64,000 bases of DNA from Adineta steineri (taxonomy: Eukaryota > Rotifera > Eurotatoria > Adinetida > Adinetidae): the NCBI GenBank assembly GCA_905250115.1, contig CAJNOI010000156.1, positions 1 to 64,000 on the forward strand. The letters run 5' to 3'. The position numbers and the translations under genes were made by a program. The notes below the pieces were generated by a model. That model was not told where the DNA came from, searched no databases, and worked only from the letters and a program-made list of their open reading frames with translations. Shown here piece by piece: positions 24,246 to 35,176 of this stretch (position 1 is the stretch's first letter; each line of letters begins with the position of its first letter).

Positions 24246-24735
24246 GACACAATATCGATGAGTAGCGAATTTATAGTTTTTGTTCAATTTTCGACGTTTC
24301 GAATCATTGTAGATTCATTTACAAGACATAATCTTGCTTTCCACAACCATATTTTTAATTTTGAAGCTCAATACACTACAAGAATAATAATAATAATGAT
24401 AATAATGAGCGATAATAGACACAATATCGATGAGTAGCGAATTTATAGTTTTTGTTCAATTTTCAACGTTTTGAATCATTAAAGATTCATTTTCAAGACA
24501 TCACCTTGCTTTCACTACTCATCGATATTGTGTCTATTATCGCTCATTATTATCATTGTTATTATTATTCTTGTAGTGTATTGAGCTTCAAAATTAAAAA
24601 AATGATTGTGGAAAGCAAGATTATGTGTTGAAAATGAACCTATAATGATTCGAAACGTCGAAAATTGAGCAAAAACTATAAATTCGCTACTCATCGATAT
24701 TGTATCCATTATCGCTCATTATTATCATTGTTATT
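24246..24735. mobile_element. foldback-type non-autonomous element with 12-bp flanking duplication
   Basis: About 490 bp made of related blocks. Copy 1 (about 24246-24345) and copy 2 (about 24418-24516) are direct repeats starting GACACAATATCGATGAGTAG. From 24517 to about 24715 the same sequence runs in reverse complement, so the right half can fold on the left. GAAATTTATGTA occurs directly before the left end (24234-24245) and again directly after the right end (24736-24747), as expected for a target-site duplication. No open frame for a transposase is present. The family is unknown; the 12-bp duplication is longer than for most cut-and-paste MITEs. Confidence 0.65.
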
Positions 24736-24747
24736 GAAATTTATGTA

Positions 24748-25509
24748 ATTGGATTTTTTAGTACATCAACTTTCATTGTTAAAACCTTGGCTTACATTAT
24801 CTAAAAATTGTTCTTTTTTTACTCTGATTTATAAACATGTTCTTCAGCATACAACACACGACACTTTTCATATACTTTTAAATTAAAAAGCCTAGAATTA
24901 TTGTTTACTTCTTAACGGCATTAAATATTCAAGTTTTTTGTATTTGAAATAATCTGCCCAATAAAATAAAATATTAAGTGTCTTCGTATAATTAAACCTA
25001 ATATATATACATATAGATGGAAGATAGACTTATCTATTCATGCTTACAGTTTCGACAATGTTTTATACTCGAATAAATAGATATCTTTTCATTTTAACAA
25101 ATAGTATTGAACATTTTAAATAAAACTACAATGTAACTGAAACAAAGTATAAGGATCTTTTTCAGTGGAAAACGATTTTTGAAAAATATTACATTAACAG
25201 AAAAATTATCTTTGGTATATTTCTATACTTTTAATTGAAAATATTTATCGAACGAAATAATTATATAAATCTTTTTTGTTGTTTATAAAAATGTATACAA
25301 TATTGTTATGATTGCTTCTATGATATTAATTATTGGAAAATTTTATTAGTAACAATACGATTCTTTTATTTACATGTACAAAATAATAAGTAATAATTTT
25401 TATATGTACAAAAAAAATAGTTTTCGTATAACAAAATATATTCTGTCATTTTGTAATTTATGATTAATTAACTTAAATTTAATCTAATTAAAGACGTATA
25501 CTCGTTTGA
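24748..25509. other. intergenic, AT-rich
   Basis: The 3' flank of the small PPxY membrane-protein gene. No gene, hairpin or repeat of note is seen. Confidence 0.4.
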
Positions 25510-26170
25510 TTAGCAGTTGCTGTTTTCATCAACAGTTGCTGTTACAGGTGGTGATAATACTAATGAATGTTTTGGTGGTACATTAGACATTGCAGCTTCA
25601 TAGGATGGTGGTGCTTCTTCATATATACTCGGAATTGGTGATCTACCATTAGCATCATAAACAGGATGAACTTGAAAAGTTCGACCGGGTCTATGCCTAG
25701 ATTGTTGGTGATATGTATACGATCCTATTTCATTATTTGTATCTATCGTAGAAGAACGAGCATGCTTTTGCGATTGCATCCAGCAGGATAAACATGTAAC
25801 TATAAAAACGATGGGAACAACAATAATGACTGTAAGAAGACTTGGTGGTAAATCTGAAGATGGTGTTGGCACAGGTACTCGTGTTGTATAATATAAACAT
25901 GATCCTGAAGTACTTCCACAATATTGATAAGCTATTAGAAATAAGTAAAGAAATAGAAGTTTTGATGAGTTTTATTTACTTTCACAGCACCAAGTGTACG
26001 AATAAGTTTGACATGTTATTTCTAAATTAGAAAAAATCGCATAATAAAGATTATTTTTTTATCATGAAAAACTCACGATCATAACGACAAGTAACACTAT
26101 AAACATTTGTACATATGAATGTAAATAATATAAGAATCGAAAATATGTAATTATTCGGTTGACCAGACAT
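25510..26170 (-). CDS. small single-pass membrane protein with cytoplasmic PPxY motif
   Basis: Two exons. Exon 1 (26077-26170) encodes a signal peptide (MSGQPNNYIFSILILFTF...) ending at a GTGAGT donor. Exon 2 (25510-25931) joins in phase to give TCRYDPYQYCGSTSGSC, a short Cys/Tyr-rich outer segment. Then come a Pro-rich stretch, one transmembrane helix (SLLTVIIVVPIVFIVTCL) and a cytoplasmic tail with APPSYEAA. PPxY motifs bind WW domains of Nedd4-type ubiquitin ligases. The design resembles SHISA, WBP1/VOPP1 or CYYR1 proteins but no family can be fixed. An in-frame ATG at 26233 is a less likely start. The gene is divergent from the SUKH gene. Confidence 0.75.
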
Positions 26171-27737
26171 ATTATTTAGAATATTGAAGTTTCTTTGCGT
26201 AGTTTTTTCATAAGACTGAATATTATCATTCATTCATTCATTTACATAATGGTAACAAATATTGACTCACCATAAATAGATAAGGCCATTCGGTATGTCT
26301 TGTCTTCATTTATGCCCTTCTGCTTGGCAAGGTTTTGACTACTAATATAATATTTACTCAATAAGAAAAAGAACTGAGTCAGAAAAATGAAGATATTCTA
26401 AATACTGACATGTAGTTTTCATGTACATAGTTTATATATTCGATGATTCGGAAAATTCTCTTTTCATATTTATTTTAGTATAATAAAAAAAAATTAGAAG
26501 TAATAGATATATTTATGATCATGAATCTATGTTGGAAATGCATGCTTAATACATAATTTAATAGAATTATGTCTTGTCATATTAGATAAGTTTCATTCTC
26601 TTTTTTGTTGGAGAAAGACGACATTTGTGTATCTTCTCTTCATACTCAAAGATTAGAGTATGAAAACTGACTGCTGATATATATTGGTCATCAAGTTCTT
26701 CCAGCTTTTGATGAATACTATACTACTACGAAATAGATATTTATCGTGACAATATATAATATAGTTTATGTTTTAATAATTTGAGTAAAATATAATAAAC
26801 ACGTAACTATTGTAATGAAAAAAAAACGAGCAAATAGTTAAAAATAGAATTCTTGCTTTATCGTTTTTAATAATAAGTATCACTATCTATCATCTGTTTG
26901 AGAATGATAGCGATGATAATATTAAGAAGAAATGAAATTTGTTTAATACCTAGAATTATATTCAATTATTAGTATATGTCATTGGTTTTTAATCTATAGA
27001 TATTGATTACCGTATACTTCTAATAATTTTCTCATATCCATATACATTTTAACTATTTATCTTCTTTTCATCAATCTATTCGGTAATATCGATGAACGAT
27101 AGATAATATATCATGTCTCCTTTTATTCATACGTATATAATGGAGTTTTCTGGCTTTGTGATACTTTTCCAGAAATATATTTTTAATGATTCAATGAAAA
27201 GTATCGTAATACTGGCAAAGACGGAAAGATTTTGTGGTGCTGAATTGTGATAATTATTAAGCGTTGTATTTATAATCAAGAGTTTTATTGTCCATAAAAT
27301 AAATAGATGTAAGTAAAATAAATTTCTAATACTAACAAAAAATGCCGTATGATTACTATGAAATATTGGTTAATAATAAAGAATTAAGTCAATAAATAAT
27401 ATTTGTTTATAGTCAAAATCAATCAAATATTATGTTCATTTTTTCTAAAAGAGAACGTTAACAGATGGTGCTACTTGTGGATAGTCTATGTTAAGAGGAT
27501 ATTTCCCATAATAGAGATGACGCTACGAATGATACTAAAAAGAAGAAATGATCTCGAAGAAAATATGATATTATTAGATTTTTAGATTGTATTCGATTTT
27601 TTTATGCAGACCATCTTATCAATTGTTTCTGCTATAAAACATGATCTGAACAAATAGTAGAATTTCTAGAAGAATAAAAAGATGAATCATCCTTTTTTGA
27701 TACTGCGTAAATTATTTATATTGATCGTAAAGTGCAA
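26171..27737. other. intergenic between divergent genes
   Basis: A 1.57-kb AT-rich region upstream of both the PPxY protein (-) and the SUKH gene (+). A 60-codon plus-strand frame at 27403-27585 looks like chance. No regulatory motif can be named. Confidence 0.4.
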
Positions 27738-28427
27738 ATGGCTTCATCGAGTCAAACAAGTACGAATGATAATTTAGATGAAAATCATCTAATTCAAAAT
27801 GTTACGAAACATTGGAGTACAATAAATAAATCATTAGAACATGTACCAAAATTTCAAAATCTTCAACAAACAGGTGTTAATGAAGAACAAATAAAAGAAC
27901 TTGAATCAAAATTACATATAACTTTACCTAAAGAAATTCGAGCTGTTATTAAAGTTCATGATGGACGAAAACATATTGAATATGGACTTAGTTATCGTTT
28001 ACCAACAACAGATCTTTTACCTATTTCACAATGGAAACCATATGAAATAGATAATGATGATTTTATTGAAGATTTATGTAATGCTCTTACGGATGAAAAT
28101 GATGCATGTGCTGATAAAAATTTACGTGAAGATTTTCGAGAACATTTAAAAGTTTGCAAAGAAAAAACTGGCAATGATAAGTTCTCTGATAAAAAAGAAT
28201 TTAAATCAATTCCTTGTGAATTATTAATTATTGGACAAGGTATGGATGATTATGCTGAACAATATTTATTAAGTGTTCGATCAGGAAGAATTTATTTGGC
28301 TGTTCATAATATACCTGAATGGAAATTAATTGGAACATTCGATGATTGGATTAAACAAGGTTTAACTAGTATTAAAGATCAAAATGATGAACTTAAAGAA
28401 CAACATGAAGAAGTCAACATTAGTTAA
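27738..28427 (+). CDS. SMI1/KNR4 (SUKH) domain protein
   Basis: An intronless gene of 229 residues; the first ATG is at 27738 (MASSSQTS). The SUKH-1 pattern is clear: an N-terminal helix with HWSTINKSLEHV, then VNEEQIKELESKLHITLP, the hallmark VIKVHDG, the SYRLPTTDLLPISQW strand region, and a C-terminal YLLSVRSGRIYL...FDDWI. SUKH proteins include yeast Smi1/Knr4, which regulates cell-wall synthesis, and large bacterial families acting as immunity proteins. In animals they are patchy. Intronless structure in an intron-rich neighbourhood is compatible with acquisition from bacteria or fungi, but composition matches the host, so any transfer would be old. It converges on the next gene, 86 bp from stop to stop. 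Family call firm, role unknown. Confidence 0.85.
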   Translation: MASSSQTSTNDNLDENHLIQNVTKHWSTINKSLEHVPKFQNLQQTGVNEEQIKELESKLHITLPKEIRAVIKVHDGRKHIEYGLSYRLPTTDLLPISQWKPYEIDNDDFIEDLCNALTDENDACADKNLREDFREHLKVCKEKTGNDKFSDKKEFKSIPCELLIIGQGMDDYAEQYLLSVRSGRIYLAVHNIPEWKLIGTFDDWIKQGLTSIKDQNDELKEQHEEVNIS

Positions 28428-28513
28428 AAAGTTTCTGATATTTTTTTTCTCTTCTAATCTTTTATTCTCAATAAAAAGAAAACAACTCATATCATAAAAC
28501 AAAACTAAAATTT

Positions 28514-30029
28514 TTATCGTTGATATATTTGAATACCATTATGATCGAGAAAAGCTATTTTATCTCGATTAATAAGTGTAACATTATATCCATTATGATC
28601 AATTCGATTAACTACTTGACTATTCTCATCAAGTAATATACTTTCATAATTTTGTATCAACCATTGATTTTCATTATTAAGTAATGGTGTCATCATACCT
28701 AAAAATAAAATTTAAATATGAATAATATCAATCTAAAAGAATTCAATAACTTACAGCGCCATGAATTATTCTCATTTAATATATTAAATGATGATCCATG
28801 ATGTAATCGTTGAATATTATTTATTGAAAAGAGATCAACGCGCCATTGATTATCAATTTGTTTAATTGATAATGCCACTAAAAAAAATAAAATAGAAGGT
28901 GTTTTTTTCAAATAATTAGTTTGATATATGAAGAGGTTACAGATTTGTTTTTGTTCATTAATACGAATACAACCAATTATTTGATCACCTTTTTCACACA
29001 TTATATCAGATTTATTCCATTGAGTTTTTTTCTCATATGATTTTTTGAAATCATATTGACATAGAATCATATCAGGTTTATATACAATATAAATATCTGT
29101 TAAATAACATGCTAAACTCCATAATATTTGAGTAGATTGAGAATTTTTATGTGACTGTAATAAACAATTGTTTAATGGTTTAAATTCATATATATACTGT
29201 TCAGTTGCAATAAGAAAAATTTGTGTAGATTCAGACCAACATATGTCATAGACAAAAGAATCAATTGGAGTTCGACTTATAAGTTTATTATTTTCAATAA
29301 AAACAAGAGAAAAATATGGTTTCATTTGAAAGATAAGTAAATAATTATGAGAAAGTGATGAACCAGCCATTGCACCAGGACAATTATTCAAAGAATGTTT
29401 AGAAAATAATAATAGTGAAGAATAATTATTATTTAAACTTATTGATTGATTTAGTTTTAATTCTCTAAATGAATACAAAAAAAATGCACATATTTTAAAA
29501 GAATTTAAATATATTACCCATCATCAGTAATCTGAATAAATGAAACCATATTTTGAATTTGTTCAAGTTGTTGTTCTAATGATTCAACTTGTTTAATTTC
29601 AATATTATTTGAAGTTTGTAAAAGATCTACTAATGGTTGTTCAATATAATGATTAATATTATTTATTTGTAATGAACAAAATTCATCAATATTAACTTGT
29701 TTAATTGTATTTGATAATTGTTTAGACATATAGGCATGTTTTAAATCAATTTCATTTTTACATTTTACAACCCATCGATTAAGTTTCTCTTGTGAGTTAT
29801 CAATCATTTGTTCATATGTTAATCTATGTAATATCTGACGTAAATCATTTATACGATTATTAAGTTTATCTGCGCGTATTTGTATTTCATGTTGATGAAT
29901 TTTATGATGTTCTAAACATACTCCTTGGTTACAATGTAAACAAACAAGAATAGCCCAACGATTACATTGACCTAATGATGTCCCTAAGGAATTTTTATGA
30001 TTACAACGACCTAATGGAAGTGGGTCCAT
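28514..30029 (-). CDS. B-box-like zinc finger protein with C-terminal propeller-like region
   Basis: Starts at the ATG at 30029 (MDPLPLGRCNHKN). The first exon has Cys/His spacing of a degenerate B-box (CNRWAILVCLHCNQGVCLEHH) and then about 100 residues of predicted coiled coil. Downstream exons (about 28750-29465, itself interrupted near 28875-28940, and 28514-28696) carry short beta-like repeats such as FVYDICWSESTQIFLIATEQ and NRIDHNGYNVTLINRDKIAF, resembling a WD/NHL-type propeller. This tripartite layout is like TRIM/NHL-type or rotifer-expanded B-box proteins, without a RING. Exon borders are approximate. Function unknown. Confidence 0.7.
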
Positions 30030-30618
30030 CTAAGAATAAAAACAAAAAATTATGCCATTTGTTCTTAATATTTAATTCGATTAATTAAATTTATATATTT
30101 TTTTTGAATACATTTTAATATTTATCTAGATAAGAACTAATTTATATTCAAATATTCTTTAGCATGTCATTTCTATATAATTATATAATGAATGTAAGTG
30201 TTCATGTCATTGTCATTCAATAAACATATGTCTTTGATAGACTTTAAACAAGATTATATTTATCAATAATCAAAATGATTAACTAGTATAGAATTTTTAA
30301 TGAAAGTAAATATGCGTGGTTATTTACAAAAGAAAAGAACACGTTTGATTAGAAAAAAACAATTCGTTGTAGAATAGCATAACAAAAGAAAAACAAACAA
30401 TTGCAAAGATTATTGAGAGTTAATTATGTGGAATGTACACACAAAAAAGGTCTTGATCATTATATCTGATTAATTTGCATATATGAGAAAAACAAGCAAA
30501 AGAAAGCAAACCATTCACAACCGCTAAAACAATAGAGATTCATTCATTACAAAAAAGAACACAAACAAACAAAATTACACAAAAAAATTATTAGAAAAAA
30601 AGCCAACTAAGATTTTTG
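30030..30618. other. intergenic
   Basis: Upstream region of the B-box-like gene and 3' flank of the Ig receptor gene, both on minus. AT-rich; no gene or repeat is seen. Confidence 0.4.
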
Positions 30619-33600
30619 TTAAACTTCAGTTGGTTCCTGATAAATATATGCATGAGATGGAGATGTTTTAGTCGAAATTTGATTGTATGATGGTGGAACT
30701 TCATCATGAATTATTCCTGTTGATTGAGGAACAACATTTTTTTGTAATGGTGATGGTGGTGGTATTTTTCGACGTTCATTTGGTTGATGAAAATCAACTT
30801 GATTATATCCTGATGTTGTTGAACCAGTAATCTATAAGAAAATAAATCAAATATTATTCGAATTCAATACATATGCTAAATATTGCATTTTCGCGTTCTA
30901 GTTTAGGGTCAAATTAAACTTTTATATATATGTTTTCTAAAAATATGGATGCATATTTATTCTTTTGTAAGAATAAATTTCAAAAACTATGTAGATATAA
31001 TAAGAAGACAAAATGTCAAAGTACGTGCTCATAGTGATCCGAAATACAAGCAAAAATCAATTGATGTGTCGGGTAGGAATCTAACTTACCAAATGGAATA
31101 TAAATTTCTTTGGAAGAAACTGAAAGAAGAATGTTTGTTTATAAAGATCTATTATGCTTAGAACTTTTATTCTTATTTAGTTGGATATACATACTGCTGA
31201 ACCTTCAGATGTTTGATTTGTTTGTTGAGTTTCAAGTTCTTCTTCTTCTGATGATGTATTATCAGCAAGTTTTGTTTGTTGTTGAGCTCGTAATTGTGCT
31301 GGATTATGATAATGATGATGTTGATAATCACTTTTTGATTCATTTGATATTGGTTTTTGTTCTCGTTTAGGAAGAATTTCTGGTTGTTCAGGTAAACGTT
31401 TTTTAACAGGTAATGAAAGTGCTGGTTGTTGATTTGATCGTAATGATTGAATCGATTCCGAAAGAGATTTATGTGAACCAAATGGTGTATTTGTTCGTGA
31501 ACGATTTGTTGTTAATGGTATTGCATTAATACTTGTGCTTACTTCATCAGCATCTTCTTCTTCAGGTGAATAAGGTCGTGATGGCATCGATGGACGAAAA
31601 CCAGGCAGAGCACTTGCTTGACGATAAGAAAATGAAACTGATGTTGAAGGTGCTTGTCGATATGAAGAGTGAGTACTTGTCATTGGTGATGGACGAGCAG
31701 GTATAGGTGGTGGTACTTGAATAGAATTTGTTTCAGCTGATTCAACTAAATGAGATGTTGATGATGAATCAGCTTTTAATGATTCATGTTTATATTTTGA
31801 ATAATCAATAGGTAAACCACCCCAACGAGATTTTCCTTGTTTACTAAAATAAATTACATTAAAACAATTATTTTTACAAAAAAAAATCAACTAACTCATT
31901 CGATAATTTTTCAACTAGAATAAAAAAATAAAAAATGTGAATAAAAATAATTAATATTGTAAAAATACATACCACTTATTGATTGTTTTTTATCTGGATC
32001 AGATTTTTGTCGTTTTAGATAAATAAATAAAGCGATTACGATAGCAATAATAAGTAGAATTAAAATACTTCCAATACTTATTCCAATAATCATTGGAACT
32101 TTGTATGATTCTTAAAAAAGAAAAAATTAATTACGAATTTTTTAGAAGAAAATCATACTTTCACGACTTCCGGCTATATCTGAATTTGTTTTCATTGCAT
32201 TTGATTGTGCTTAAAAAGAAAAATAAACAATTTAATTATAAGAATAAGTAATTACATATGTTATGTAAGCGAATAAACATGTTGAATAATATTGTTAAAT
32301 GTCCATGATGATTATTATCTATTTTTAGTCTTTAGATAAATGTGTTACGGCACTTTGTTGACAGGTGAATGGAAGAAAAAAAACTAATTAATTTTAAATG
32401 AATTCACATTCTTTTTCAGGCTATTTATAAGAAAAGTTTTAAAACAGACATAAATGAATAATTAGTTATAATTGATTCATTTTGAATAGTAAAACAAGAT
32501 GAAATCAAGAATAGTATGATTGAAAACTTCTTTATCTATCTACAAGCACGTCTGCAGAAACGTTTTCAGGGGAGAGCGACTGACGACTTGGCAGGAAAGT
32601 CCAACACAGAAAAAGATTATTCCACATTTCTAAAAATTGTTCGCCCTGTACCCCAGGAGGGGAAGGATTGATTCCCGTCTGGGAACGTCTCTGCCTATCT
32701 ATTCATAATAGTAACTTACGATGAACAGTAATCATAAAATCTTGTTTAACAGTTTTTCCTCTTGATTGTGCTTGACATTGCATTGCATATTGTTCTGGAT
32801 ACTGATAAATTCTTTGAATTTGTCTTGTTGTACCAAATACATTTTGTCCAACAGGTGGTATTTGTTGATAGGAATTTTGTTGACCATAATCTGACATTAT
32901 TATTCCTGTTGATACATTATTTAATGTTTCATACCAAACATAGGATGGAGTTGGATTTGCTTCAATTTGACAATCCATTGCAATCATTTTCAATGCTTCA
33001 CTTTCTAAAGTAATTGTTGGTAATGCACCTGTTTCTAAATTAGGTCCATCTAAAATCAAATAAAAAGTAAAGATTTTTGGTTTTTTTAACTAAAAATTTC
33101 AATCATACATTCAATATCAATTGGGATAGATTTTATAAGATAAACATCGATATTATTATTTGATTCAACTTGACATTGAATTGTTCCATTATGATCAGCA
33201 CGTGTTAATGGACGTTGTAATGTAATTGTACGTGTAAAATTTTGTTCATATAATGTATCATTATAAATTTTATTATTTGATAATAATGGTGATGATGATG
33301 ATTGTCGAGTTGAAAGAAATAAATCTAAACGAGGTAAATTTTCAGTACCTTGTGATTTTGAAGATGATTCGGATAATTTAAATGTTGAACGTATAATTGA
33401 TACTGAACAAGACACAAGTGATGAACCATTATTATCTTCACTAACATGAGAATTATGAATTTGAAGTGATGAAACTAAAGAATAAAATATTAAAAGAATT
33501 ATTTTACTTTATTTTATTTTATTTACCATTAATAGCACTAAGTATATTATTAAATGTTTTCCAATGTGCATCAACTGCTGAATAATAACCAACTGTTGTT

Positions 33601-34200
33601 GAATCAAGTGAAAGAATCGTTAAACGATTATTTTGTTCATCATAATTAAATTTTGATTTATTCGAAAATCCAACACCCATTATATACAATGAAAAACCAT
33701 TTAAACCTAAATAAGTTACTTTTATTGATGGTGGAGCAACTTGAAATGTAAATGATTCAGATAAATTTCCAACTAAATAATTATCATTTGAACTTGATGC
33801 TGGTGAAGGTATTTGAACATTTGATGATGGATTTTGTTGTTGTTGTTGTGGAACATCACCGACAATAGGAGAACCATATTGCCCGAGAGGAGATAACGGT
33901 ATCTGACACATTACATACCATGGTAGCACCACAAAATAAACTAAACAAAATATCTCAATACTAGGTGTTATTTTCTAATAAAACGAGGTCGCTTTAATCT
34001 GAATCACATTCTTAGTGTTCTAATAATAATAATCAAGCTACTGTTCGTTTCTACTACTATAAGTCATTTGTTTAAAAATAGAACTATGATTTTCAATAAA
34101 AAATTCTTCTTCTGTGATAATCCGAAGCAAATAGATTAACACTATATGTTAATACTACTACTACTAAAAACTTCTTACCGATAATAATATTAAATTGCAT
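30619..34200 (-). CDS. Ig-domain single-pass receptor with proline-rich, PPxY-bearing tail
   Basis: About eight exons. A 22-nt first exon (34179-34200) spliced to an acceptor at 33941 gives a clean signal peptide, MQFNIIIVYFVVLPWYVMC. Ig-like segments follow: one with GVGFSNKSKFNYDEQNNRL and a YYSA end; one with VSCSVSI and GTIQCQVESN; and one with MIAMDCQIEANPTPSYVWY and YAMQCQAQSRG. Next are a membrane helix at about 31980-32100 (GISIGSILILLIIAIVIAL) and a long cytoplasmic tail with SH3-type VPPPIPARPSP and a C-terminal EVPPSYNQI, a PPxY motif. The plan recalls Kirre/nephrin-type adhesion molecules, with fewer Ig domains. Ligand unknown. The intron at about 32100-32702 contains a GC-rich patch (see findings). 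Neighbours on both sides are also on minus. Confidence 0.8.
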
Positions 34201-34700
34201 TGTGTGAAGTTAATTACAAGATATAATCCATGAACAAAAAAAAATAATTTTAACAACACCAATAACAACAAGAAAAAAATGTTATCTGCAAGTGAAATGA
34301 AATAAATTGCATTAATACTGAAAGCAAAACATATTTCCATATAAATTTATTGTTTTCATTAATATTATTTTCTGGCCAAATAGAAAAAAAAAAAGAAAGA
34401 AAAGTGATAGAGAGGAGGAAAAAAAGAAAAATAACCAACAACATCAACAAGAAGTACGACAATGAAAGAAAGAAAGATAGATTTGTATATTTGAGTGACA
34501 AACATAGACAGATTTAGGTTTTTCACTGTTTTTCTCTTTTCGAATAATATATATATATATATACATAGAAAAAAAAGGTCAGTCGAAATTACATGAAATG
34601 AATAGCTTTGTTGTCAGATCATACCACCGATATTAAACAAGAGAAAATAGGCAAGGGATGACTAGAAAATGAAATAGAGCGAAAGAAATTCAGTCTTTAT
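34201..34700. other. intergenic between Ig receptor and GRK genes
   Basis: The 5' flank of the Ig receptor, downstream of the GRK alternative last exon. AT-rich with A/G-rich runs. No gene is seen. Confidence 0.4.
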
Positions 34701-34859
34701 TCATTGTTGAGTGGCATTTGGTGCTGTTGTCGCTGCAGTTGGTCCATTTTCAGTAGGCATCAATAATCGTCCAATTTTCTTCGATGAATGAAGTGTTAAT
34801 GTCGATTTATTCAATGCATCATTCAATGCCATACGCCATTCATGAAACGAGACGACATC
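34701..34859 (-). other. alternative last coding exon of the GRK gene
   Basis: Directly after an AG acceptor (TTTCTAG) the minus strand reads DVVSFHEWRMALNDAL...SSKKIGRLLMP and ends in a TGA at 34701-34703. It is homologous to the exon at 35177-35422 ([16 protein letters not shown]...), with 13 of the first 28 residues identical. It begins in the same phase (0), so either exon can follow the PH-domain exon ending in MLSPQ. It encodes the C-terminal helix of the PH domain, which in GRK2/3 binds G-protein beta-gamma, plus a distinct tail. Seen in sequence: homology, phase, acceptor and stop. Inferred: mutually exclusive use. Confidence 0.75.
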
Positions 34860-35176
34860 CTAGAAATGTTCGTTTGTGTTTTTTTTTTCTGTTTTCTATA
34901 CGACGAAAATTTCTTTTTTTCTGTTCAAAGAAATGAAAAGAAAAGAAGCGAGAAGAAACGAAAAAACAAAAATGATAAAGAAAAGAAGAAATGTTCAAAA
35001 TGACAACAAAAGCAGTAACAGCAATAGCGCAGCAATCGCACGACTAGAAACAAATAAAAGAAAGATAGAATACAACAAATCACTGTTTTTCAATGAGAAA
35101 GAGAGAAAAAAAAGAAGAAGAATGAAAAAAAACAACACGTTTTTTTTTCCTTAGTCAAATTTGTTTTTGTCAAATT

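Noticed and set aside
27992-28174. Minus-strand frame inside the SUKH gene
   Set aside because: Shadow of the plus-strand gene, whose domain pattern is clear.
34876-35154. Lys/Arg/Asn-rich plus-strand frame
   Set aside because: It lies opposite the GRK intron between the two last exons and is an A-rich run, not a protein.
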